NCBI RefSeq assembly: GCF_020400655.1
Contig: NZ_JAINRC010000002.1
Location: 434,001 to 498,000, forward strand
Length of the DNA: 64,000 nucleotides
Origin: Streptomyces spinosus
GTDB lineage: Bacteria; Actinomycetota; Actinomycetes; Streptomycetales; Streptomycetaceae
Direction: 5' to 3'
Positions 29,339 to 38,427 of this stretch are shown piece after piece. The notes under the pieces were generated by a model. It saw nothing but the letters and a program-made list of their open reading frames with translations. It had not been told where the DNA came from and did no database searches. The translations under genes were made by a program, and so were the position numbers. Numbering within the stretch: the first letter of the stretch is position 1; each line of letters opens with the position of its first letter.

Positions 29339-29369
29339 GTGCTGATGTATCGACTCGATACATCAGCAC
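29339..29369. promoter_or_regulatory. 31-bp palindrome, candidate PadR operator
   Basis: GTGCTGATGTATCGA, one central C, then its exact reverse complement form a perfect 15-1-15 inverted repeat. The core ATGTATCGA-C-TCGATACAT has the ATGTA/TACAT pattern typical of PadR operators. It lies 68 bp ahead of the padR ATG. The rest of 29272-29666 has no gene and holds the promoters for padR and, rightward, the penicillin-binding protein. Confidence 0.75.
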
Positions 29370-29666
29370 GATAGAACGGCCTCCCGCACGCGACAAGAGG
29401 GACGGTGGTGAACGGGATCACATCACCGTTTCGTTGGAGGCAACTTGCCTGTTTTGGGGTGAACTTCGGAGCTCGGCGCGTTTTGGTGGTGCGTAGTCTG
29501 TGCGGCATGCACACCACCGGGAACCGCGTGAGGCCTGGGGAGCGTCGTCGTCCCCGGTGCAGTACGGGTGAATGCAGGACCGACCACATCCGTACTTCGG
29601 GGGGACCGGAAATCAGCCGCCGTTCCAGGCGCGCACGGGTGCGCCTGCCCGAGGAGTAATCGTTCG

Positions 29667-32369
29667 ATGAGCGAGCACCGTCGCAAACCGCCGCAGCCGC
29701 AGGGAGGCGGACGTGCCGCGGCCCGACGCGGCCAGTCCGGTCCGTCCTCCGGCCGCCGTGCGGCACCGCGAGGCGCCACCGGGTCCCCTGCCGACTCCTA
29801 TGGGTCCGGTTCCCCGGGGCCGGAGTCCGTAGACCCGGGAAGTGAGGAGCGCGCCTACGGCGGCCGGGCCGAGGCCCGCCGTGCCGCGCAGAGAGGTGGC
29901 CGCCGCAGAGCGGCCGACAACGCCGGCGGCCGGCGCGGCGGGCCGGGCGGGCCGACGGGGCCCGGGCGCGGCAACGGCCGCGCGACGACCGCACCCGGCA
30001 AGAAGCGGTTCATCGACTACCCGAGGGCCGGCAAGTACGGCTGGCGACGCTGGGTGCCGTCCTGGAAGCTGGTCAGCGGGCTGTTCATCGGCTTCGTCGG
30101 CAGCCTGGTGGTGATGGTCGGCGTCGGCTACGCGATGGTCTCCATCCCGAACGAGAACGACGCGGCCAAGTCGCAGAACAACGTCTACTACTGGGCCGAC
30201 GGCAGTCAGATGGTGGCGACGGGCACCGGGGTGAACCGGCAGAACGTCACCATCGACAAGATCCCCGAGGCCATGCAGTGGGCCGTGATCTCGGCGGAGA
30301 ACAAGAGCTTCTACGACGATTCGGGCGTCGACCCGATGGGTATCGCCCGAGCCCTGGCGAACATGGCCCGGGGCGGTCAGACGCAGGGTGGCTCGACGAT
30401 CACCCAGCAGTTCGTGAAGAACACCTACCTCAGCCAGGAACAGACGGTCACCCGCAAGTTCAAGGAGATGTTCATCTCCATCAAGGTGGGCACGAGGCTC
30501 GACAAGAAGCAGATCCTGCAGGGCTACCTGAACACCTCGTACTACGGTCGCGGCGCCTACGGCATCCAGGCCGCCGCGCAGACCTACTACGGCGTGAACG
30601 CGGTAGACCTCACGCCGAGCCAGTGCGCCTTCCTCGCGGCCCTGCTGAAGGGTCCGACGTACTACGACCCGGCCGGCAACGCGGACCTCGACCCGTCGGC
30701 GAACGCGAAGGACAACCTGCGGCGTTCCCAGGAGCGCTGGTCCTGGATCCTCAGCGAGATGCACAAGGACAAGCACCTCACGGACGAGCAGTACCAGGTG
30801 GCCCACAGCAAGTACCCCAAGCCCCAGGGCCGCAAGGCGACCAAGAACATGACCGGCCAGATCAGCTACCTCGTCGACACGGCCAAGAAGTACGTCCTGA
30901 ACCACTCCAAGATCACCGAGGCGCAGTTCGACCAGGGCGGTTACCAGATCTACACGACCTTCGACAAGAAGAGCGTGGACGCCCTGAGCGCGGCTGTGAA
31001 GAAGGTCCAGAAGGAGCGGCTCGATCCGAAGCATCGCGATCTGGACAAGTACGTCCAGTTCGGTGCGGCATCGGTGGTGCCGAAGGATGGCGCGATCGTC
31101 GCGCTCTACGGCGGTGACGGTTACGAGAACGGTCACTTCACCAACAACGCCGACACGTCCGGTGTCCCCGTCGGTTCGACGTGGAAGCCGTTCGTCCTGG
31201 CCGCGGCGATGGAGTACGGCACCTACAAGTCCGATGGTGAGGGCATCTCGCCGCTGAGCAAGTACAACGGCAACGACAAGCTCAAGGTGAGGAACCAGGA
31301 CGGCAGCTACGTCCTGAAGAAGGACGGCTCGGTCTTCTACCAGCGCAACGAGGGCCCCAAGCCCTGGGGCTACATCACGCTGCGCAAGGCCATGGAGCAG
31401 TCCATCAACACCCCGTTCGTGCAGCTCGGCATGGACGTGGGGATGTCGAAGGTCCGAGACGTCGCCAAGGCCTCCGGCATCCTGGACGCGAGCTTCGCCG
31501 ACCTCAACCCGTCCTTCGCCATCGGCACCTCGACGCCGAGCGCGATCCGTATGGCCGACGCGTACGCGACGTTCGCCGCCTCCGGCCAGCACACGGATCC
31601 GTACTCGGTGACGAGCGTCAAGAAGGAAGGCGTGGAACAGCCGGGCTTCACCAAGCCCACGCGGAAGCAGGCGATGCCGGAGAACGTGGCCAACAACGTC
31701 ACGGACACGCTGGAGAACGTGATCCAGAACGGTACTGGCCAGAACGCCAAGGCCCTGGGACGTACCGCGGCCGGCAAGACCGGTACCACCGACAGCAACA
31801 AGTCGGCCTGGTTCGTCGGCTACACCCGGCAGCTGTCGACCTCGGTCGCGATGTTCCGCGAGAACCCCAAGGACCACGAACTGCTGTCGATGAACGGCAC
31901 GGCGGGTGTGGACTCCATTCACGGTGGTGACATCCCGACGCAGGTGTGGACCGAGTACATGAAATCCGCACTCAAGGGCAAGAGCGACCCCGGCTTCCCG
32001 GACCCCACCGAGATCGGCAAGGTCCAGGACGAGGTCGGTGCTCCCTCCCCGACCCCGAGCGTCACCGTCACGCCGAGCCCGACGCCGAGCGACACGCCGA
32101 GCCCGACGCCGAGCGTGACGACGACCTCACCGTCACCGACGCCGAGCGAGTCCTGCCAGTTCGGCTGGGACCCCAACTGCAACGGCAACGGCACCGGCGG
32201 GGGCAACGGCAACGGCGGGGGCAACGGGAACGGCACCGGAGGTGTGGACACGGGTGGTGTCGACGGAGGCGGGGGCGAGTCGCCGTCACCGTCGGTCACG
32301 GACACGACCGGCACCGGTACCACCCGAGGCAACGGCAACGGGGGCTTCTTCGGGGGGCAGAACGGCTGA
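29667..32369 (+). CDS. bifunctional penicillin-binding protein (class A, GT51 plus transpeptidase)
   Basis: This 900-residue enzyme polymerises glycan strands and cross-links peptidoglycan. It has a disordered basic N-terminus (1-115), one membrane segment (LFIGFVGSLVVMVGVGYAMV), a GT51 transglycosylase domain (SAENKSFYDD, QGGSTITQQFVKNTYL) and a transpeptidase domain. The penicillin-binding motifs are S504-TWK, S579-IN and K704-TGT. The last 110 residues are a Ser/Thr/Pro repeat then a Gly/Asn-rich tail, probably wall-exposed. The ATG at 29667 opens MSEHRRKPPQPQ. Nearby femX and murJ act in the same pathway. Confidence 0.95.
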   Translation: MSEHRRKPPQPQGGGRAAARRGQSGPSSGRRAAPRGATGSPADSYGSGSPGPESVDPGSEERAYGGRAEARRAAQRGGRRRAADNAGGRRGGPGGPTGPGRGNGRATTAPGKKRFIDYPRAGKYGWRRWVPSWKLVSGLFIGFVGSLVVMVGVGYAMVSIPNENDAAKSQNNVYYWADGSQMVATGTGVNRQNVTIDKIPEAMQWAVISAENKSFYDDSGVDPMGIARALANMARGGQTQGGSTITQQFVKNTYLSQEQTVTRKFKEMFISIKVGTRLDKKQILQGYLNTSYYGRGAYGIQAAAQTYYGVNAVDLTPSQCAFLAALLKGPTYYDPAGNADLDPSANAKDNLRRSQERWSWILSEMHKDKHLTDEQYQVAHSKYPKPQGRKATKNMTGQISYLVDTAKKYVLNHSKITEAQFDQGGYQIYTTFDKKSVDALSAAVKKVQKERLDPKHRDLDKYVQFGAASVVPKDGAIVALYGGDGYENGHFTNNADTSGVPVGSTWKPFVLAAAMEYGTYKSDGEGISPLSKYNGNDKLKVRNQDGSYVLKKDGSVFYQRNEGPKPWGYITLRKAMEQSINTPFVQLGMDVGMSKVRDVAKASGILDASFADLNPSFAIGTSTPSAIRMADAYATFAASGQHTDPYSVTSVKKEGVEQPGFTKPTRKQAMPENVANNVTDTLENVIQNGTGQNAKALGRTAAGKTGTTDSNKSAWFVGYTRQLSTSVAMFRENPKDHELLSMNGTAGVDSIHGGDIPTQVWTEYMKSALKGKSDPGFPDPTEIGKVQDEVGAPSPTPSVTVTPSPTPSDTPSPTPSVTTTSPSPTPSESCQFGWDPNCNGNGTGGGNGNGGGNGNGTGGVDTGGVDGGGGESPSPSVTDTTGTGTTRGNGNGGFFGGQNG

Positions 32370-32403
32370 CCCGGCGATCTGTCCGGTTGGCGGCCATATC
32401 GCC

Positions 32404-32466
32404 CACCGAGGGTGTTTCACGTGAAACATGGGCCGCCGCACCCGCCAGGTGCGGCGGCCCTCGGTG
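32404..32466 (+). terminator. composite terminator enclosing a parS site
   Basis: A 13-bp stem, GGGCCGCCGCACC / GGTGCGGCGGCCC (32430-32460), is followed by CTCGGTGTTTT. An outer repeat CACCGAGGG (32404-32412) can pair with CCCTCGGTG (32458-32466), and the parS palindrome at 32414-32427 sits between the outer and inner arms as an extra hairpin. It follows the penicillin-binding protein gene. Confidence 0.75.
32414..32427. promoter_or_regulatory. parS site (perfect) after the penicillin-binding protein gene
   Basis: An exact GTTTCACGTGAAAC lies 45 bp past the stop codon, within the terminator structure described at 32404-32466. Confidence 0.93.
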
Positions 32467-32498
32467 TTTTCCCAGCCGGGTACGGCAGGATGTGACCC

Positions 32499-34055
32499 AT
32501 GCCCAGTGCAGAGATGACGCCCGCGAGCATGCACGAGCCCGAGCCCGTGCGGTCCGCCGTGGCGGAGCCGGTGCAGCCGACCAGGGAGGACGAGGTCGCC
32601 GCCGCCGGCAGTGAGCTGATCGGCGGTCCCCTGGGGCGGCACGCCCTGCTGGGAACGTCCTGGTGGACTCCCGTGCGGGTCGTGGCGCTCGTGGCGATCG
32701 GCATGTTCGCCCTCGGCCTGGTCCAGAAGGCGCCCTGCTACCACAGTGGCTGGTTCTTCGGAGCGAGCAGTCAGTACACGCACGCCTGCTACTCGGACAT
32801 CCCGCACCTCTACCAGGGCCGTGGGTTCGCCGACCATCTCGTGCCGTACTTCGACAAGCTCCCCGGCGACATGGACTACCTCGAATACCCGGTGCTCACC
32901 GGCCTGTTCATGGAGGTGGCCTCCTGGCTGACCCCGCACAGCGGCACCATCCAGCACCAGGAGCAGTGGTACTGGTTCGTGAACGCCGGGATGCTGATGG
33001 TGTGCGCCGCCATCATCGCCGTGTGCGTGGCCCGTACCCACCGCCGGCGTCCCTGGGACGGTCTGCTGGTCGCCCTCGCGCCCGCCCTCGCGCTGACCGC
33101 GACCATCAACTGGGACCTGCTGGCCGTGGCGCTGACGGCCGCCGCGATGCTGATGTGGTCCCGGGGTCGCGCCCTCGCCTTCGGTGTCCTCCTGGGGCTC
33201 GCTACGGCCGCCAAGCTGTATCCCGCGCTGCTGCTGGGGCCGCTGCTGGTGCTGTGCTGGCGGGCGGGCAAGTGGCGCGCGTTCTTCCAGGCCGCGTCCG
33301 GCGCGGTGGTGGCCTGGCTCGTGGTCAACCTGCCCGTGATGATCACGCATGACGCGACGGGCTTCCACATCCGTGAGGGCTGGGCGAAGTTCTACACCTT
33401 CAGCAAGGAGCGCGGCGTCGACTTCGGCTCCTTCTGGCTGATCTGGGCCCAGAACTCCAGCAGCCCGCCCACCACCGAGTTCGTCAACACAGCCGCCACG
33501 GTGCTCGTGGTGCTGTGCTTCCTCGGTATCGCCGCGCTGACGTTCACCGCCCCGCGCCGGCCCCGCTTCGCCCAGCTGGCCTTCCTGATCGTGGCCGCCT
33601 TCGTCCTCACCAACAAGGTCTACTCCCCGCAGTACGTCCTGTGGCTGGTGCCGCTGGTGGTCCTCGCCCGGCCCAAGTGGCGGGACTTCCTGGTCTGGCA
33701 GGCCTGCGAGGTGGCGTACTTCCTGGGTATCTGGCTGTACCTCGCCTACACGACCAGCGGGGACGCCCACAAGGGCCTGCCGACGCAGGGCTACCACTGG
33801 GCGATCATCGTGCACCTGGTGGGCACGCTGTATCTGTGCGCTGTCGTCGTACGGGACATCCTCATGCCGGAGCGGGATGTGGTGCGCCGGTCCGGTGACG
33901 ACGATCCGTCGGGCGGAGTGCTCGACGGCGCCGAGGACGTGTTCGCGCTCGGCGCGGGAGTCCATCCCCCGCGCCACGCCGACTACTTCGAGGGGCCTCA
34001 GGTGGACTGGGGCCGGCCGGAGACGCTGGCCCCCGAAGACCGCCGTTCGCTGTGA
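32499..34055 (+). CDS. GT87/DUF2029-like polyprenyl-phosphate-dependent membrane glycosyltransferase
   Basis: The 518-residue protein has a 45-residue hydrophilic N-terminus then about ten hydrophobic segments. The segment YPVLTGLFMEVASWL after an acidic loop (LPGDMDYLEYPV), the INWDLLAVALTAAAMLMW segment and the AAKLYPALLLGPLLVL segment resemble the GT87/DUF2029 family of mannosyl- and arabinosyltransferase-like proteins. The C-terminal 60 residues are cytoplasmic. I infer a role in envelope glycosylation from the family; no substrate can be assigned. Confidence 0.72.
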   Translation: MPSAEMTPASMHEPEPVRSAVAEPVQPTREDEVAAAGSELIGGPLGRHALLGTSWWTPVRVVALVAIGMFALGLVQKAPCYHSGWFFGASSQYTHACYSDIPHLYQGRGFADHLVPYFDKLPGDMDYLEYPVLTGLFMEVASWLTPHSGTIQHQEQWYWFVNAGMLMVCAAIIAVCVARTHRRRPWDGLLVALAPALALTATINWDLLAVALTAAAMLMWSRGRALAFGVLLGLATAAKLYPALLLGPLLVLCWRAGKWRAFFQAASGAVVAWLVVNLPVMITHDATGFHIREGWAKFYTFSKERGVDFGSFWLIWAQNSSSPPTTEFVNTAATVLVVLCFLGIAALTFTAPRRPRFAQLAFLIVAAFVLTNKVYSPQYVLWLVPLVVLARPKWRDFLVWQACEVAYFLGIWLYLAYTTSGDAHKGLPTQGYHWAIIVHLVGTLYLCAVVVRDILMPERDVVRRSGDDDPSGGVLDGAEDVFALGAGVHPPRHADYFEGPQVDWGRPETLAPEDRRSL

Positions 34056-34137
34056 GCGAACACTCGCGCAACGCCTGATCATCACGCGGCGCGCGGAACG
34101 GTGAACCGGCCGTCGCGCGGGGGAAGCGGCGGACACA

Positions 34138-34172
34138 GAAGGCCGTATCCGGGAGCACCGGATACGGCCTTC
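34138..34172. terminator. bidirectional terminator
   Basis: A perfect 15-bp stem (GAAGGCCGTATCCGG / CCGGATACGGCCTTC) with a GAGCA loop lies between the convergent GT87-like gene and the PLP protein gene. It ends with TTC-TCG. Confidence 0.87.
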
Positions 34173-34191
34173 TCGTCGTTCTTGAGGGGGC

Positions 34192-35223
34192 TCAGCGGTC
34201 CACGAGACGGTCGAACTGGGTCGTGGTGTGCCGCAGATGCGCCACCAGCTCGTCGCCGACCTTCGGCTCGGGGGCGTCCGAGGGCACGAACAGGATCGAC
34301 ACCTGCATGTGCGGAGGCTCGGCGAACCAGCGCTGCTTGCCGCCCCAGACGAACGGGGAGAGGTTCCGGTTGACCGTGGCGAGCCCGGCCCGGGCGACAC
34401 CCTTGGCGCGCGGCATGACGCCGTGCAGGGCCTTCGGGGCCTCCAGACCCACCCCGTGCGACGTTCCGCCCGCCACGACCACCAGGAAGCCGTCAGAGGC
34501 CGCCTTCTGCTGCCGGTAGCCGAACCGGTCGCCCTTCGTCACGCGCGTGACGTCCAGGACGGCACCGCGGTACTCGGTGGCGTCGTGGTCCCCCAGCCAC
34601 AGCCGCGTGCCGATGCGGGCGCGGAACCGGGTCTGCGGGAACTGCTGCTGGAGCCGGGCCAGGTCGTCCGCCTTGAGGTGGCTGACGAACATCGTGTGCA
34701 GCGGCAGCCGTGCCGCGCGCAGCCGGTCCATCCAGCCGATGACCTCCTCGACGGCGTCCGAACCGTCGGTGCGGTCCAGCGGCAGGTGGATGGCGAAGCC
34801 CTCCAGCCGGACGTTCTCTATGGCCTGGTGCAGCTGGGGCAGGTCGTGCTCGCTGATGCCGTGCCGCTTCATCGAGGACATCACCTCGATGACGACACGG
34901 GCACCCACGAGGCCGTACACGCCGTCGATCGACGACACCGAGCGGACGACCCGGTCGGGCAGCGGCACGGGCTCCTCGCCACGCCGGTACGGCGTGAGCA
35001 CGAGCAGGTCGCCGCTGAAGAAGTCCTTGATGCGCGCGGCCTCGTAGGTCGTGCCGACGGCGAGCAGGTCGGCACCGAGCCGGGTGGCCTCCTCCGACAG
35101 CCGTTCGTGCCCGAAGCCGTAGCCGTTGCCCTTGCAGACCGGGACGAGTCCCGGGAACTGCTCCTGCACGTGCTTGTGGTGCGCCCGCCAGCGCGCGGTG
35201 TCGACGTAGAGCGTGAGCGCCAT
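34192..35223 (-). CDS. alanine racemase N-terminal-like PLP-binding protein
   Basis: The 343-residue protein has the PLP-lysine motif PVCKGNGYGFG near residue 31, where alanine racemases have an AVVKADAYGHG-like motif, and a TIM-barrel-like domain. The C-terminal beta domain is present but diverged. It is encoded 85 bases downstream of femX on the same strand, so it may supply or process an amino acid used in wall branching. I do not claim that it racemises alanine: the catalytic tyrosine of the C-terminal domain is not evident to me. Confidence 0.72.
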   Translation of the reverse strand: MALTLYVDTARWRAHHKHVQEQFPGLVPVCKGNGYGFGHERLSEEATRLGADLLAVGTTYEAARIKDFFSGDLLVLTPYRRGEEPVPLPDRVVRSVSSIDGVYGLVGARVVIEVMSSMKRHGISEHDLPQLHQAIENVRLEGFAIHLPLDRTDGSDAVEEVIGWMDRLRAARLPLHTMFVSHLKADDLARLQQQFPQTRFRARIGTRLWLGDHDATEYRGAVLDVTRVTKGDRFGYRQQKAASDGFLVVVAGGTSHGVGLEAPKALHGVMPRAKGVARAGLATVNRNLSPFVWGGKQRWFAEPPHMQVSILFVPSDAPEPKVGDELVAHLRHTTTQFDRLVDR

Positions 35224-35308
35224 GGCCGGACCCGGAACCTTTCTCGTGGCTGCGGTGGATCAGAGGTGTGAGAGCTGTGAGGGCTATGGAACCAAACGCC
35301 CGCGCGGC

Positions 35309-36427
35309 TCAGCGCCGCGACATGTAGATGTCGAGCGCCTTGTGGAGCAGCTTGTTCAGCGGGAAGTCCCACTCGCCGAGGTACTCGGCGGCCTGGCCGC
35401 CGGTGCCGACCTTGAACTGGATGAGACCGAAGAGGTGGTCGGTCTCGTCCAGCGAGTCGGAGATGCCGCGCAGGTCGTAGACGGTGGCGCCGAGCGCGTA
35501 GGCGTCGCGCAGCATCCGCCACTGCATGGCGTTGGACGGCCGGACCTCGCGGCCGATGTTGTCGGAGGCTCCGTAGGAGTACCAGACGTGCCCGCCGACG
35601 ATCAGCATGGTCGCCGCCGAGAGGTTCACCCCGTTGTGGCGGGCGAAGTACAGCCGCATGCGGTTGGGGTCCTCGGTGTTGAGGGCCGTCCACATGCGCT
35701 GGAAGTAGGACAGCGGGCGGGGCCGGAAGTGGTCGCGGACGGCCGTGATCTCGTACAGCCGCTGCCACTCGGGTAGGTCCTGGTAACCGCCCTGGACGAC
35801 CTCGACGCCTGCCTTCTCGGCCTTCTTGATGTTGCGGCGCCACAGCTGGTTGAAGTTCTTGTGGACCTCTTCCAGGGAGCGGTTGGCCAGCGGCACCTGG
35901 TAGACGTACCGGGGCTGCACGTCACCGAAGCCGGCGCCGCCGTCCTCACCCTGCTGCCAGCCCATGCGGCGCAGCTTGTCGGCCACCTCGAAGGCGCGCG
36001 GCTCGATGTAGTCGGCCTCCAGGTCGCGCAGCCGCTTGACGTCCGGGTCCTGGATGCCCCTCTTGATCGTGTCGGCGTTCCAGCGACGGATGATCACCGG
36101 CGGGCCCATCTTCACGGAGAAGGCACCCTGCTGCTTCAGGTGCGCCAGCATCGGCTGGATCCAGTCGTCCAGGTTGGGCGCGTACCAGTTGATGACCGGG
36201 CCCTCGGGCAGATAGGCGAGGTAGCGCTTGATCTTGGGCAGCTGGCGGTACAGGACCAGGCCCACGCCGACCAGCTGGCCGCTCCGGTCGAACCAGCCGA
36301 GGTTCTCCGAGCGCCACTCCGCCTTCACATCTGCCCAGGCCGGGACCTGCATGTGGCTCGCCGCCGGCAGGCTCTGGATGAAGGCCAGATGCTGCTCGCG
36401 ACTGATGGTCCTCAGGGTCAGGCTCAT
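35309..36427 (-). CDS. femX: FemX-like peptidoglycan branch aminoacyltransferase (FemABX family)
   Basis: FemX uses aminoacyl-tRNA to add the first residue of the interpeptide bridge, glycine in Streptomyces, to the LL-diaminopimelate side chain. The 372-residue protein has the Fem N-terminal GNAT-like fold ([21 protein letters not shown]) and the C-terminal lobe with [25 protein letters not shown] context and YDLRGISDS. It lacks the coiled-coil arm of staphylococcal FemA. The ATG at 36427 begins [15 protein letters not shown]. It is first in an operon with the PLP protein. Confidence 0.88.
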   Translation of the reverse strand: MSLTLRTISREQHLAFIQSLPAASHMQVPAWADVKAEWRSENLGWFDRSGQLVGVGLVLYRQLPKIKRYLAYLPEGPVINWYAPNLDDWIQPMLAHLKQQGAFSVKMGPPVIIRRWNADTIKRGIQDPDVKRLRDLEADYIEPRAFEVADKLRRMGWQQGEDGGAGFGDVQPRYVYQVPLANRSLEEVHKNFNQLWRRNIKKAEKAGVEVVQGGYQDLPEWQRLYEITAVRDHFRPRPLSYFQRMWTALNTEDPNRMRLYFARHNGVNLSAATMLIVGGHVWYSYGASDNIGREVRPSNAMQWRMLRDAYALGATVYDLRGISDSLDETDHLFGLIQFKVGTGGQAAEYLGEWDFPLNKLLHKALDIYMSRR

Positions 36428-36547
36428 TCGGGGCGCTCCTCGGGCTGGTGTGTCCCCATGGGTACAGGGGCTCCGGCTCTCGCGCCGAAGCCTACTGCGC
36501 CTCGCGAGCGCCCCGACTGGGCGTACGGGGCTTTGAGCCCGGTGGGG

Positions 36548-36862
36548 TCAGCTGATGACCCCGCCGAACAGGCCGCCGTGGGCCATGCCGATCAGAAAAC
36601 CGACTCCGGCGGCGCCGAGACCCAGGATCAACCCGAACCGCTGCCGCGTGGTCACCGAGATCCACTGTCCGTACACGCCCGTGGCCAGTGCCACCAGGCC
36701 CGCCCACGAGGTCAGCAGGTGAAGGCTGTGGAAGAAGGACGTGATGAAGGACAGGAAGCCGAGGACGAACGTCACCGCCATCAGGGTGTCCTGAAGCGGA
36801 TGGGGCTTGCCGTCCGTGGCGAAGAGGGAACCGGCGGTGTTGGGTCGCAATGCCTGTGCCAT
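36548..36862 (-). CDS. small membrane protein of unknown function
   Basis: The 104-residue protein has a short hydrophilic N-terminus ([23 protein letters not shown]) and three hydrophobic segments (near 25-45, 50-70 and 78-100) with the loop [11 protein letters not shown]. Similar small genes lie between femX and rpsF in other Streptomyces. The ATG at 36862 follows AGGAGGTGCCC. The function is unknown. Confidence 0.75.
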   Translation of the reverse strand: MAQALRPNTAGSLFATDGKPHPLQDTLMAVTFVLGFLSFITSFFHSLHLLTSWAGLVALATGVYGQWISVTTRQRFGLILGLGAAGVGFLIGMAHGGLFGGVIS

Positions 36863-36898
36863 GGGCACCTCCTGCGGAAGGCGGCGCATCGTAGCGCC

Positions 36899-36917
36899 GT
36901 ACACACCCGATGTGTAC
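36899..36917. promoter_or_regulatory. inverted repeat between the small membrane gene and rpsF
   Basis: GTACACA-CCCGA-TGTGTAC is a perfect 7-5-7 inverted repeat, 37 bp upstream of the small membrane gene start and 26 bp ahead of the rpsF promoter hexamer. It looks like an operator for a dimeric regulator that I cannot name. Confidence 0.5.
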
Positions 36918-36942
36918 AGATTGTCGGGGACGACGGCCGGAT

Positions 36943-36972
36943 TTCAACCGGAAGCGTGGGTGCGGGTAGTCT
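36943..36972 (+). promoter_or_regulatory. candidate promoter of the rpsF-ssb-rpsR-rplI operon
   Basis: TTCAAC (36943-36948) and TAGTCT (36967-36972), separated by 18 bp, approximate vegetative -35 and -10 hexamers, leaving a leader of about 155 bases before rpsF. This is based only on hexamer similarity. Confidence 0.4.
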
Positions 36973-37135
36973 GTACCCTCTGCACTGGTGTCTGCCCAGA
37001 CCTGCCCAGGTCACACTGCCGGCTTCCCCCAAGGAACCCCGATTGTCAGTGGCGGCCGATACCGTTGCGTACGCATCACAACCCTCCTGCCACGGAACGA
37101 CCGTGGCCGCTGAGTCCAAAGGAGGTGGGTTCCAC

Positions 37136-37426
37136 ATGCGTCACTACGAGGTGATGGTCATCCTCGACCCCGATCTCGAGGAGCGCGCTGTCTCCCCGCT
37201 GATCGAGAACTTCCTGTCCGTCGTCCGTGACGGCGGCGGCAAGGTTGAGAAGGTCGACACCTGGGGCCGTCGTCGTCTCGCCTACGAGATCAAGAAGAAG
37301 CCCGAGGGCATCTACTCGGTCATCGACCTGCAGGCCGAGCCTGCGGTCGTCAAGGAGCTCGACCGCCAGATGAACCTGAACGAGTCGGTCCTCCGGACCA
37401 AGGTCCTCCGCCCCGAGACCCACTGA
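37136..37426 (+). CDS. rpsF: 30S ribosomal protein S6
   Basis: The 96-residue protein [19 protein letters not shown] ... [13 protein letters not shown] is a standard S6. The ATG at 37136 follows a strong GGAGGTG. The frame is open far upstream, but that region is antisense to femX and carries no S6 homology. It is first in the classic rpsF-ssb-rpsR-rplI operon. Confidence 0.97.
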   Translation: MRHYEVMVILDPDLEERAVSPLIENFLSVVRDGGGKVEKVDTWGRRRLAYEIKKKPEGIYSVIDLQAEPAVVKELDRQMNLNESVLRTKVLRPETH

Positions 37427-37506
37427 GCTCTCCCGCTCAGCTGATCCCGGGATTCGAGTAGCAGCAACAAGCAGCCAGAGCAGCAAACCCGCCGAGAGGT
37501 TCCCCC

Positions 37507-38091
37507 ATGGCAGGCGAGACCGTCATCACGGTCATCGGCAATCTTGTCGACGACCCCGAGCTGCGCTTCACCCCGTCCGGTGCGGCGGTCGCGAAGTTCC
37601 GCGTCGCGTCCACTCCCCGCACCTTCGACCGCCAGACGAACGAGTGGAAGGACGGCGAGAGCCTCTTCCTGACCTGCTCGGTCTGGCGCCAGGCGGCGGA
37701 GAACGTCGCCGAGTCGCTCCAGCGAGGCATGCGCGTCATCGTGCAGGGCCGGCTGAAGCAGCGGTCCTACGAGGACCGTGAGGGCGTCAAGCGCACGGTC
37801 TACGAGCTGGACGTCGAGGAAGTCGGCCCCAGCCTGCGCAACGCCACGGCCAAGGTCACCAAGACCGCCGGTGGCGCTCGCGGTGGCCAGGGCGGTTACG
37901 GCGGCGGTGGCGGCCAGGGCCAGGGTGGCGGCGGCTGGGGCGGTGGCCCCGGTGGCGGCCAGCAGGGCGGCGGCGCTCCGGCCGACGACCCGTGGGCGAC
38001 CGGCGCTCCCGCCGGTGGCAACCAGGGTGGCGGCGGCTGGGGCGGTGGCTCCGGCGGCGGTGGCGGCTACTCGGACGAGCCCCCCTTCTAA
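37507..38091 (+). CDS. ssb: single-stranded DNA-binding protein
   Basis: The 194-residue protein has an OB fold (about 1-110: [21 protein letters not shown]). A long Gly/Gln-rich linker (about 120-185) follows, then the acidic tip SDEPPF that recruits replication and repair proteins. As the copy in the S6-S18 operon it is the essential housekeeping SSB. It lies 80 bases after rpsF. Confidence 0.97.
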   Translation: MAGETVITVIGNLVDDPELRFTPSGAAVAKFRVASTPRTFDRQTNEWKDGESLFLTCSVWRQAAENVAESLQRGMRVIVQGRLKQRSYEDREGVKRTVYELDVEEVGPSLRNATAKVTKTAGGARGGQGGYGGGGGQGQGGGGWGGGPGGGQQGGGAPADDPWATGAPAGGNQGGGGWGGGSGGGGGYSDEPPF

Positions 38092-38172
38092 GCCTTCGGG
38101 CCTGGCCTTCAGGGCCGGTCCGGGTCGAGGGCGGGTCGTATCCCAACTTCTTGATCACACAGGAGAAACACC

Positions 38173-38409
38173 ATGGCGAAGCCGCCTGTGCGCAAGCCGA
38201 AGAAGAAGGTCTGCGCTTTCTGCAAGGACAAGGTCACGTACGTGGACTACAAGGACACGAACATGCTGCGGAAGTTCATTTCCGACCGCGGCAAGATCCG
38301 TGCCCGCCGCGTGACCGGCAACTGCACGCAGCACCAGCGTGACGTCGCCACGGCCGTCAAGAACAGCCGTGAGATGGCGCTGCTGCCCTACACGTCCACC
38401 GCGCGCTAA
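38173..38409 (+). CDS. rpsR: 30S ribosomal protein S18 (cysteine-containing, zinc-type)
   Basis: The 78-residue S18 keeps KVCAFCKDK (CxxC) and GNCTQHQ, the cysteine-rich C+ form expected to bind zinc. Many Streptomyces also carry a zinc-independent C- paralogue under Zur control elsewhere. The ATG follows AGGAGAAACACC. Confidence 0.96.
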   Translation: MAKPPVRKPKKKVCAFCKDKVTYVDYKDTNMLRKFISDRGKIRARRVTGNCTQHQRDVATAVKNSREMALLPYTSTAR

Positions 38410-38427
38410 GGGAAGGGTGACCGACTC

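Noticed and set aside
29405..29659. 84-codon frame just before the penicillin-binding protein gene
   Set aside because: Starts with GTG without a ribosome-binding site and has atypical composition; the stretch fits a leader better.
35861..37135. Long upstream extension of rpsF
   Set aside because: It is antisense to femX and the small membrane gene; the S6 protein and its strong GGAGGTG site start at 37136.
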